Source: Tubulanus polymorphus (Eukaryota; Nemertea; Palaeonemertea; Tubulaniformes; Tubulanidae). Taken from it: a stretch of DNA of 64,000 bases. Location of the stretch: positions 10,392,501-10,456,500 of the forward strand of contig NC_134031.1 in the NCBI RefSeq assembly GCF_964204645.1, in the 5' to 3' direction. Each line of letters opens with the position of its first letter. Within the stretch, counting starts at the first letter, position 1. A model generated the notes under the pieces. The model was not told where the DNA came from. It saw only the letters and a list, made by a program, of their open reading frames with translations, and did not search any database. Made by a program: the position numbers and the translations under genes. This document shows, in pieces, positions 24,063-33,558 of the stretch.

Positions 24063-24548
24063 ATGCACAGGGACTTGACACAAAAGGATTTTGACCCCAG
24101 TATCCTAGGTACTATAGGCCTATATAAAAAGACAAGGGAGCCAACTCTCCGTCAGATCGGTCGATAGGTATGTCACCTCAACAGTTCGTAACTTTGTTAT
24201 TAATAATCCAATTCGCTTCAAGTAAGATAACAAATTTCTGCCTAGACCGATTTTTTTGGATTAATCGCACGATTTAACAATCTCAAAGCACTCAAATCCT
24301 TCTCAAACCAACCAGTCTAACGCAGAAATTTGTTATCTTTAAGAATAATCTTACTTGAAGCGCTAATTTGTTATCTTTAAGAATAATCTTACTTGAAGCG
24401 GATTGGATTATCAATAACGAAGTTACGAACTGTTAGATTGACATACCTATCAACCGATCTGACGGAGAGTTGGCTCCCTTGTCTTTTTATATATAGTACC
24501 TAGGATACTGGGGTCAAAATCCTTTTGTGTAAAGTCCCTGTGCTCTGA
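24063..24548. repeat. Long inverted repeat (foldback)
   Basis: The left arm (about 24066-24236) and right arm (about 24378-24545) are inverted copies. Shared landmarks are AAAAGGATTTTGACCCCAGT, AGGGAGCCAACTCTCCGTCA and CTTCAAGTAAGAT. The spacer includes a directly repeated block with TTATCTTTAAGAATAATCTT. The structure could fold into a stem of about 170 bp. No coding content. Confidence 0.75.
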
Positions 24549-24590
24549 TGCGAGCCCCTGGGCTATGCATCAATCCTGCATCAAATCGCT

Positions 24591-24983
24591 GTGGCTACTC
24601 GTACGGACCCGTACGGATTACTATGGAGGCTATTCGTACGGAACTAGGATCTGTACGCTAATAACTGTCGCTGATTGGCTGAATAACGCCGCGCATGCGT
24701 ACAGAGTTGCGCGAATTCAAGGAAAGTGTGGAGAATAGAGTTAGAGAAAAATAGAGCGGATCGAGCGAGACTCAACCCCGGGACAGTAAATTACTAGCGC
24801 AGCATCATACCACTAGACCACCGAGCTCGCTGAGAGTAGGCCCAATGTTTCAAATACATAGGGCCTACAGCCTCACCTTACCCTAACCCTATCCCTTCCC
24901 GTACGAACATTCCAGAGTAATCCGTATGGGTGCGTACGAATAGCCTACGAAATTATTCGTACGTGTCCGTACGAATAGCTACT
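24591..24983. mobile_element. MITE with CGTACG-rich inverted ends
   Basis: The left end reads GTGGCTACTCGTACGGACCC, and the inverted right end reads GTAGCTATTCGTACGGACAC. Both continue with similar GGCTATTCGTACG blocks over about 60 bases. TCGCT occurs at both flanks, offset by one base on the right, so a 5-bp duplication is possible. A tRNA-like sequence lies between the arms. Confidence 0.6.
24757..24832 (-). other. tRNA-like (SINE-head-like) sequence
   Basis: The minus strand reads GGTGGTCTAGTGGTATGATG, a very good tRNA A-box and D-arm. About 35 bases later comes CCGGGGTTGAGTCTCG, a degenerate B-box and T-arm. The acceptor and anticodon stems pair poorly and no clear anticodon can be assigned. 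It resembles a tRNA pseudogene or the head of a tRNA-derived SINE. Confidence 0.4.
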
Positions 24984-24994
24984 TCGCTATCAAA

Positions 24995-26265
24995 TTGTGA
25001 CAAAACAAGCCCTACTATTACTAAGTAGTTAGGTATGTTCATGTCCGCGCGGGGTGCCACTATCGATTGTTACGACCATTATTGATTAGGAAAAGTGTGA
25101 TGCGCGTTTTTACTACGCGTTTTGACATCGCGTAGTAAAATCATTCATAAAACCTGTCTATCAATGCAAATGAGCTAAAATCTTTTGGAACCAACCAATA
25201 AGATCGATCTTTATCACTTGGGGGTTGGTTTAGTGTATAAATCCGCATCTTAGTCGAAGAAAATAGAAATCGAAATATACCCTTTTTCAAGAGCAAAATT
25301 AGTCAGCTTAGGACCCGGAATAAGCGACGAATCATCAGGAATCGGAAGGTTTAGGATCTTAAAATTCAAATACTGAAGACCGCATGATTTTATTTCGTGT
25401 CGGGGCTGAGCGATCGCTGCCGGAATAGTCGATGTCTAAGTTTCGCGTTGAAGCGAGCGATACAAAATGGCGGCCGGCACTTGTTATTGAATGACGACGC
25501 GCCGCGCTGCTCGTGATGAGATCAATATTCAACAATTATTCAACGGTCTAGCGGTGAATTATTGTATTCATTTTCCGATTCATAATTATTCATCACTATA
25601 TTTCTGAATATTAAGGACAGATTTAGCGAAATGATCGGCAAAAAATTTTTTTTGCGCGCGGATCGCCACTACGCTCCCGTCGGTAAAGCGGCTGTTGAAA
25701 GAGGGAGGCGTCTTATGGGATGAATTAAGGCTTGTGACGGGCAAAAATAGAGGCGCGTGATGGGACAGTGAGGCTCCCGAGGGGATTTTCCAAAAGCAGC
25801 AAAATTGAAATATATACAAAATATTGTTGAAATTTACCTCAAAACAAAACAAATGGATTATTATTTAGTTATTATTAGTAGTATTATTACTATTGCTTGG
25901 TTTATGTTTCTAAACTGATTGATTTTATTATGATATCATGAATATATTTCAAATTTAAGCGTTTTGAGCTAGGCCAAGCCTAATTTTCTGCTTTTCTTAA
26001 CTAAAATTCATTTAGCAAATAATATATAGAATTGGTATATTTAAATCAATTTGCAATAGGAGCCTATGGCTATAGACCTAACTGACAGGCCTTGATAATC
26101 ATGTTTATTCATTTCAAAAATTATGTAGGCCTAGTGAAAAAAATAATTTAATCTGAAATCATATCAATATTTCTCAATATTTCACATTTTTTCTTGCCGT
26201 TACCATGGAAACCTAATAATAATAATCTATATAATAATAGATATTCCTAGATAAACTTAGGGCAA
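24995..26265. other. Gene-poor stretch
   Basis: No recognisable gene. The segment around 25400-25520 is locally richer in GC (GCCGCGCTGCTC-type sequence). A minus-strand open frame at 25586-25852 has no domain signature. Confidence 0.35.
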
Positions 26266-26850
26266 ACATAAACTATTGATAACTAATGTCTATTTATTAA
26301 TGGATGAGACCTGTTTTTCTTGGATATTTTGCTTACTTTTTGGGGTACATACCTCATTTATGTCTTAACAGAATGCCAAAAATCGCGGACAACAACTGAA
26401 TATCCGATATATTTCCAGTTCTGTACCAATTAGATGGATTGGCAAAAAGACTCCTTAAGTCCAATTGAATGAGAGAGAAAATCCTCCATTTTGTGAAATT
26501 TCTTGAATTTTTACATTGTCACCATGCCTACGAAATGAAGTTATTTTTCTTGTGGGGTCTCAACAACTAAATCAGGGTGGTGTAGGCATGGTAACAATGT
26601 TCAAATCCAAGAAATTTGACAAAATGGAGGATTTTCTCTCTCATTCAACTGGACTTAAGGAGTCTTTTTGCCAATCCATCTAATTGGTACAGAACTGGAA
26701 ATATATCGGATATTCAGTTGTTGTCCGCGATTTTTGGCATTCTGTTAAGACATAAATGAGGTATGTACCCCAAAAAGTAAGCAAAATATCCCAGAAAAAC
26801 AGGTCTCATCAATTAATAAATAGACATTAGTTATTCTATCCCCTTTCTAC
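26265..26850. repeat. Long inverted repeat with ~260-bp arms
   Basis: The left arm (about 26280-26530) and right arm (about 26585-26840) are close inverted copies. Shared blocks include GGTACATACCTCATTTATGT, AAAAAGACTCCTTAAGTCCA and GAGAGAGAAAATCCTCCATT with their complements. Loop of about 50 bases. No coding capacity. Confidence 0.85.
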
Positions 26851-27117
26851 ATCATAACTTTTGATCTAACATCGATATTTTCATTATTTTACCATTTTTC
26901 GGCTGGTTTCCATGGAAACCATAGGCATTTTGAATCAGATAAAAATTTTGGGTCTTTTAACTGTCACCTGAAAGTGCTATGAGTGTATTGCTCTTTAAAT
27001 TTCTAGTCTATCTCTTTTAGTTTAAGAGATATTGAAGTTTGTTTACATGAAATATTGCCTTCTTAGGTCACAGTTTTTGTGTATTGAAACATGAAGACAC
27101 TTTTTGCTCAAATTTTC

Positions 27118-27345
27118 AAACTTCATATTGCGATATCTCAAAAACTAATGAAGATAATTCAAAAATTTAAAAAGCATATTGTTATTTGAGCCCTCCCCAT
27201 TCCAACAAGCTTTCTTTCAGTAAGATTGGAGCTATTTGAATTTTTTTATGGATATAGCTTAACTAGTTAGTAACTAGGCTCAAATAACAATATGCTTTTT
27301 AAATTTTTGAATTATCTTCATTAGTTTTTGAGATATCGCATTAGT
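27118..27345. repeat. Inverted repeat with ~80-bp arms
   Basis: ATTGCGATATCTCAAAAACT at the left and its complement at the right flank a roughly 70-base loop. Each arm includes CAAATAACAATATGC next to the loop. It lies 270 bases from the larger inverted repeat and may belong to the same composite foldback. Confidence 0.75.
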
Positions 27346-27695
27346 TAGTGAAATATCCACCTGACTTCCTTCTTTTTAAGCTTATATATACCGAAAATTA
27401 CCCATGCTTACCCCCAAACCAAGTAATTAGTTTTTGCAGACTTCGGCCACGCAAATTCTCCGAATATAACTTGGTCATCTTTGTTCGATATCGTTTTTTG
27501 TGCAATTGTATATTGCCTCAAAACGCTCAATACATCCGCCATGTTCAATGAGCAAGATGTTCCATGTCACTCGACAATGAATTCATTCAATTCAATTCAA
27601 ATCTTTATTCGTGACTGATCTTTGCATAAGACTGGTAACCGGTCTCTGTCTTCATTTTAGACTGGTTGCCGGTCTATCTACCTTCAGTTAGAGAC

Positions 27696-28021
27696 CATCC
27701 TCGCTTGCCAGGGGTCCGGTTTCACTCCCGAAATCGCTTCCACCAGCCCCCTGGCCTCACGAAGCGTGATTTCATTACTGGCGCTGTTGCGCGTGACGTC
27801 ATATATCGATTTGTGAAATACTTCCTTGTTCAGTAAAACGTTCGCTGATTGGTCAATTTAACAGGAAAACTAATAGAAGGCTAAAGTCGTTTGTAAGAAG
27901 CGCTGTGATTGGTACGACGGATTCTGGTCGGCTAGTAACGACTCCAACGACTCGTGAGGTCAAGGGGTTCGGCGAACAGCTTTAGCGTAGTGGGTTCGAA
28001 TCCCTTGACGGGTGAAGATGG
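27696..28021. mobile_element. Foldback MITE, copy 1
   Basis: The two ends are imperfect inverted copies of each other: CATCCTCGCTTGCCAGGGGT with CCCCCTGGCCTCACG on the left, and CGTGAGGTCAAGGGGTTCGG with CCCTTGACGGGTGAAGATG on the right. A diverged copy in opposite orientation lies at 37041-37328. The internal GGGTTCGAATCCC resembles a tRNA B-box, but no A-box or cloverleaf supports a tRNA origin. Confidence 0.6.
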
Positions 28022-28029
28022 TTAGAGAC

Positions 28030-29390
28030 CGGTTGATCCCATCCTCCATTTTACATTTTCGATGCATGTCAAACATGTCAGTATCGAGTTACTTCCGGGT
28101 TAAAATGGCGTCTCATCGAATAAGCGAAACTAAGAGTAATATCAAAATCGCACTAGAATGATTGATTACAGTAAATCAGCTGATAATCTATGAATCATAA
28201 ATGTAATCAGCAAACAAACGGAAATTTAAAGACCGAAGAAAAGGCATTAATTGCTGTGAGTATCGAATTAATCCGCTGATATTACTCGGAATTCAAATAG
28301 CCACTACTGAATTGATACTTATCAATTTTGTAGGTAAGAAAAAGGGATCAGCTGTGATAGACATTCTGAGGGAACTTGGCTGAAGGGCGGCATGGTTTCT
28401 TTGTCAACCTTACCGGGTATGTAAAATATATTCACTCAATTGTTGTGTTTCTGATGATGTGAAAATGACTAAAGTCTGAATAAAGTTTACAATAGTTGAA
28501 CTCCTTGTCAGTTTGATATCTGATATTTGGATCCAACGCGACATCTCATCATATATTCCTTATGATACAGACAGCAATTTGGGATAGACCAGTTATTCAG
28601 ATCAACTGGATATTTGCAATATTTTCCTCTCCTCATGGAGCATACATGATTTTTGTCGGAAACAACTTGATGTTACTGTTACTACTGAACTGTCAATCAA
28701 TATGACCTATATGTAACTCTGCATGCAGCCCCCTTTTCCGCCACTTGGCACGCTTTTCAATATAAAATAACTTAATAAGTTATTTTATATAGTAGCGTGA
28801 CGACCGTCTGATAATGATTGTTAACGACCAATTGTTTATCGAAACTTTATAGCGGATAAATAAACAATATAAACACAAGGTATTTCCGTGATATTTTGAA
28901 TTTATTCGCAGTTTATATTTAGCGCCATTCTCGCGAGATTATCAACAACCCGGAAATAAAATCCAAGCCCATCGTCAAACCCCTGTGGTCCATATATATG
29001 TTATAGAAAAATACTTGCACGGAATTTTTTTTTTCAAGTACGAAAATTCCAGCTTACTGCAACCTGTTGTCCCAAAAATAGAAATGATCCTCTGAAAAAA
29101 TACGAAGAATGCCTCATCATCCAGTTCACAATTGCGAGTTGAAATTAGTCAAAGCATAACTCACGCCTTACATCTATGGAACGGTCCCAAATCGATTGAA
29201 CAACAAGAGAAAACTTAATATATGCTTATATACGTATATGATACGAATGGAATAAATTTATTTGGATAATTCACTTGTTTGTGTAAATATGACATACAAG
29301 ATTATCTAGACAATAGGCCTACAGAGTCAACAACTATGGTTTACCAAACAAGTTTTTAGTGGTAACAATTAAACCACTGCCTCTAGGAAG
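28030..29390. other. Non-coding stretch with a perfect palindrome
   Basis: No gene recognised. At 28760-28790 the 15 bases ATATAAAATAACTTA, one spacer A, and the exact complement form a perfect palindrome. The second 75-bp dispersed repeat lies at 28908-28984. Confidence 0.45.
28908..28984. repeat. 75-bp dispersed repeat, copy 2
   Basis: Near-identical to 23966-24042, same orientation, sharing CTCGCGAGATTATCAACAAC. Confidence 0.7.
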
Positions 29391-29397
29391 TCATGAA

Positions 29398-29445
29398 GAA
29401 AGCACCCTTCCCACGTTTTAGTTCCCAGGTACTCGCTCCATGACT
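29398..29445. repeat. Direct repeat flanking the array region, left copy
   Basis: CACCCTTCCCACGTTTTAGT then TCCCAGGT and GCTCCA. The same block recurs at 31976-32023, so the two tandem-array systems are bracketed by direct repeats about 2.6 kb apart. Confidence 0.65.
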
Positions 29446-29492
29446 ACCACAAAAGCAGTGAAATAACAATTACCTCATATACATACATCAAA

Positions 29493-30060
29493 GTGAAAAC
29501 AGTACACCAAAGATGTATATACAAAAACCATAGATAGATCTGTGTAATAATAGAAGTATAAATAATATATTGCAGTGAAAACAGTATACATAAGATGTAC
29601 ATATAAAAACAATGAATAGATCTGTAATAATGCATGTATAAATAATATATCACAGTGAAAACAGTACACCAAAGATGTAAATATAAAACAATAGATAGAT
29701 CCGTGTAATAATACATGTATGAATAATATATCACAGTGAAAACAGTACACCAAAGATGTAAATATAAAAACAATAGAAAGATCTGTGATAATACATGTAT
29801 AAATAATATATCACAATATATAATATAAAAACAATAAATAGATCTGTAATAAATAATATCACACAATAAAAACAGTACACCAAGGATGTAAATATAAAAA
29901 CAATAGATAGATTAATAACATAAATATAAATTATATATCACAGTGAAAACACAACACATCAAAATTATAAACAATATGTAAAAATATTTAAAAAAACAAT
30001 AAATAGATCTGCAATAGATAATCTATTTATGTGAAAAAAGTACACCAAAGATGTGAAAAA
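29493..30060. repeat. Tandem repeat with ~81-bp unit
   Basis: Units start with GTGAAAACAGTACACCAAAG at about 29493, 29575, 29655 and 29736; more diverged or partial units continue to about 30060. Each unit carries TATAAAAACAATAGATAGAT and AATAATACATGTAT. The minus-strand frame of 140 residues across it is a repeat artefact. Confidence 0.85.
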
Positions 30061-30378
30061 AAAGTCATAAGCACACAAAAAGCACCAGTAGGAAATCAGC
30101 GTGAATGATATTATATGCGTGCAAGAATATGTTTACCAGTGAATGTTAAGTACATGTATATTAAGTTAAAACATGAATTTCATTACCTTTTCATATAAAG
30201 CTAAAAGAGATAAAAGTTAAAAATTGAATATTAATTTTGATAATTTATACAACACAATGCCACGTAAAGCTAACAAAGATGAAAGTTTAAATTGTACAGC
30301 TATATATTAATTTCAATTGCTATATGGTATTACAATGTCATAGAATTCAAATGCATAAGGAGGTTATATGTTTATAGG

Positions 30379-31945
30379 CGATGGGCAGAATAAGAAAAGG
30401 AATAAACCCACAACAAATGAAGATAAATCCACGAGACAAAAGAGATATAAGATGAATCCACAGATAAAAGAATGAAGATGAGCCCAGAAGGTAAAAGATA
30501 AGAGGTCTACTATAACTCAAGCTCAATGAGATCTACTTTCACATAACAACTCACGCTCAATGAGATCTACTTTCACATAACAACTCACGCTCAATGAGAT
30601 CTACTTTCACATAACAACTTACGGTCAATGAGATCTACTTTCACATGACAACTTACGCTTGATGAGATCTACTTTCACATAACAACTTACGGTCAATGAG
30701 ATCTACTTTCACATAACAGCTCACGCTCAATGAGATCTACTTTCACATAACAACTCACGCTCAATGAGATCTACTTTCACATAACAACTCACGCTCAATG
30801 AGATCTACTTTCACACAACTAACACTCGGAAGGCATCCTCACCTAAAAATCTTAATAATGGACCCAATACCTTGAAATGCAAAAAAAGGGAAATGAGCGA
30901 ATGACTTGAAGACTTCCCTGGAAGGAGAGAATTGCTATGGGAAGAATAAGAAAAGGAATAAACCCGCAACAAATGAAGATAAATCCACGAGACAAAAGAG
31001 ATATAAGATGAATCCACAGATAAAAGAATGAAGATGAGTCCAGAAGGTAAAAGATAAGAGATCTACTTTCACACAACAACTTACGCTTACGCTCGATGAG
31101 ATCTACTATCACACAACAACTTACGCTTACGCTCGATGAGATCTACTTTCACATAACAACTCACGCTCAATGAGATCTACTTTCACATAACAACTCACGC
31201 TCAATGAGATCTACTTTCAAATAACAACTTACGGTCAATGAGATCTACTTTCACATAACAACTTACGCTTGATGAGATCTACTTTCACATAACAACTTAC
31301 GGTCAATGAGATCTACTTTCACATAACAACTCACGCTTAATGAGATCTACTTTCACATAACAACTCACGCTCAATGAGATCTACTTTCACATAACAACTC
31401 ACGCTCAATGAGATCTATTTTAACATAACAACTTACGGTCAATGAGATCTACTTTCACATAACAACTTACGCTCAATGAGATCTACTTTCACATAACAAC
31501 TTACGGTCAATGAGATCTACTTTCACATAACAACTCACGCTCAATGAGATCTACTTTCACATAACAACTCACGCTCAATGAGATCTACTTTCACATAACA
31601 ACTCACGCTCAATGAGATCTATTTTCACATAACAACTTACGGTCAATGAGATCTACTTTCACATAACAACTTACGCTTGATGAGATCTACTTTCACATAA
31701 CAACTTACGGTCAATGAGATCTACTTTCACATAACAACTCACGCTCAATGAGATCTACTTTCACATAACAACTCACGCTCAATGAGATCTACTTTCACAT
31801 AACAACTTACGCTTGATGAGATCAACTATCACACAACAACTAACACTCGGAAGGCATCCTCACCTAAAAATCTTAATAATGGACCCAATACCTTGTAATG
31901 CAAAAAGGGAAATGAGTGACCGACTTGAAGACTACCGTGGAAAGA
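30379..31945. repeat. Two 34-bp-unit arrays in a duplicated higher-order block
   Basis: The 34-bp unit is close to CAATGAGATCTACTTTCACA followed by TAACAACTCACGCT, and each contains a BglII site (AGATCT). About nine units fill 30513-30815 and about 23 fill 31065-31830. Each array is preceded by the same ~125-bp leader (30379-30510 and 30938-31060) and followed by the same ~115-bp trailer (30812-30925 and 31828-31945). The whole leader-array-trailer block is therefore duplicated and the arrays have changed length since. Variants with GCTC, GGTC and GCTTG alternate within the arrays. Confidence 0.9.
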
Positions 31946-32048
31946 GAGAATTGCTACACTTTGAAAAAGTCACAGAGAAAACACCCTTCCCACGTTTTAG
32001 TTCCCAGGTTCTTGCTCCACAACTTTCTCAAAGCAAAATCTAAGGAAT

Positions 32049-32286
32049 TTACATGTTCGGGTCACAGGAAAGACAAAACCATTTCTCAGTCAATGGTTCA
32101 TCGGTCAAACCAACACATTTCCAGTGAAACCATTGGTCACATGTATCGCACCCAATTGAGTGATGTTTATTTGGGTTAGCGCTACAGTTCTGTTTGCATA
32201 CAGGACACCTCCATTGTCTTTGAATTTTTGTTTCAGCTATAAATTCGGATGGACATTTCTCTTTCTTCTCTTTACAGACACTTTTG
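32049..32286 (-). pseudogene. PHD finger: C-terminal end of the interrupted transposon protein
   Basis: The minus strand encodes a PHD zinc finger: CPVCKQNC, HHSIGCDTCDQWFHWKCVG, then WFCLSC and a stop at 32049. The C4-H-C3 ligand pattern is complete. Upstream the frame runs directly into the inverted end of the 8.6-kb insert. The part before it (KLKLKS) is found in the same frame beyond the far end of the insert at 40886. This is therefore the tail of the gene at 40886-45766, split by the insertion. PHD fingers usually read histone H3 tails; in a transposase this could bias targeting to chromatin, which is inference. Confidence 0.85.
32281..32286. other. Target-site duplication CTTTTG, left
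   Basis: The hexamer CTTTTG directly precedes the left inverted end (TATGGTGGCTGATAAGGG). The same hexamer follows the right end at 40880-40885. Splitting of a single reading frame at this point confirms it as the insertion site. Confidence 0.85.
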
Positions 32287-32868
32287 TATGGTGGCTGATA
32301 AGGGCCATGGCGTAAAATTCCTGGTATGTAAATGAGGGCGCCAGAACGCCAGAACGCCAAAACGAAAAAAAACGTCCAATTTTCTCTTAAAGTTCGTTTT
32401 GGCGCGCCAAAACAAAGAAAATTCCGTTTTGGCGCCCCCGCCAAAACGAACTTTCATTTTGGCACCCCCGCCAAAACGAACTTTCGTTTTGGCGCCCCCC
32501 GCCAAAACAACGAAAAACGTCGAAATTTCTCTAAAAGTTCGTTTTGGCGCGCCAAAACGGAGAATATTCCGTTTTGGCGACCCCGCCAAAACGAACTTTC
32601 ATTTTGGCGCCCCCGCCAAAACAACGAAAAACGTCGAAATTTCTCTAAAAGTTCGTTTTGGCGCGCCAAAACAAAGAAAATTCCGTTTTGGCGCCCCCGC
32701 CAAAACAACGAAAAACGTTGAAATTTCTCTGAAAGTTCGTTTTGGCGCGCCAAAACAAAGAAAATTCCGTTTTGGCGCCCCCGCCAAAACGAACTTTCAT
32801 TTTGGCGCCCCCGCCAAAACGAACTTTCGTTTTGGCGCCCCCGCCAAACAGCGAAAAACGTCGAACTT
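32287..32868. repeat. Left terminal inverted repeat with palindromic tandem units
   Basis: After a 45-bp unique tip the arm is a tandem array. The main unit includes a palindrome centred on GGCGCGCC (AscI site) flanked by TTTT/AAAA and GTTCG/CGAAC, spaced by AACGTCGAAATTTCTCT-type sequence and by GGCGCCCCCGCC blocks. Its inverted partner is 40356-40879. In the outermost 150 bases I count one mismatch between the two arms. The several 60-160 residue open frames in both directions are artefacts of the repeat. Confidence 0.85.
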
Positions 32869-32869
32869 T

Positions 32870-33558
32870 CTTTGAAATTCCGATTCGTCTCCCTTCGATT
32901 TTGTTACGAGTCGGATCTAGGTATACGTGATAATACATATCGTTGGCGATGGTGGTGGTGTATACATAAACGGACTAACGAACAGGTATGTAGCCTATTC
33001 AGGGTTAAATGCAGGGGTTGCTTTGGGTCCTCGAGAACCCCTCCCACTTGGAAAACTACTTTTCAAAGTAGACATGTTAGGCCTACATCTTAAATGTATG
33101 AGATGATCAAGTAGCGCCTAAAAACGCTTACAATGCATGAAAATGGGATTAAGTTTTTAAGATTTCTCGGGATGACCAGCAAAGCACCACCGTACCCCCT
33201 CGACCCCCACTCCTTAAATACTGGATCAGCCCCTGGTATCATTTAAATCCTATACATTGCCTCGCATTGCTTAGCTCACATAGGCCTATTCATAAACTTT
33301 GTTCTTTAATATGCCAATATATGTTAAAAATCGATTGATTTTCGGCCGCTGAAAACTTATTAAAAAAACCGATGTCGTTCTCTGGTATGCGCAGGCAATA
33401 TAACACGTACTGGTAGTATTCTAAGTTTTCGACGTGAACCGTTTCTCTCGTACTGCCTAATCATTGTAAGCGACGATTATTTTGCTCGGTCTGCATTAGT
33501 GAAAACTAATGAATTATAATCATTCAATGGCGTTTATTCGTAAATGTCTTCTTTACAG
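32870..33558. other. Non-coding stretch upstream of the SAM-HECT gene
   Basis: No domain recognised. It should contain the promoter and 5' untranslated exon of the SAM-HECT gene, because an acceptor (TTCTTTACAG) directly precedes the ATG at 33559. Confidence 0.4.

Noticed and set aside
27990-28003. B-box-like GGGTTCGAATCCC suggesting a tRNA
   Set aside because: No A-box, acceptor stem or anticodon arm fits; the sequence is part of the foldback MITE's inverted end.
29444-29866. 140-residue tyrosine-rich minus-strand frame resembling a membrane protein
   Set aside because: It lies fully inside the 81-bp tandem repeat.
30513-31830. 34-bp direct repeats resembling a CRISPR array
   Set aside because: Units are contiguous with no unique spacers, and the context is animal DNA. 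It is an ordinary tandem repeat.
32332-32938. Several open frames of 60-158 residues in both directions
   Set aside because: They read through the palindromic terminal repeat, repeat the same few words (RFGAPAKT, FWRGRQNE) and mirror each other on opposite strands.
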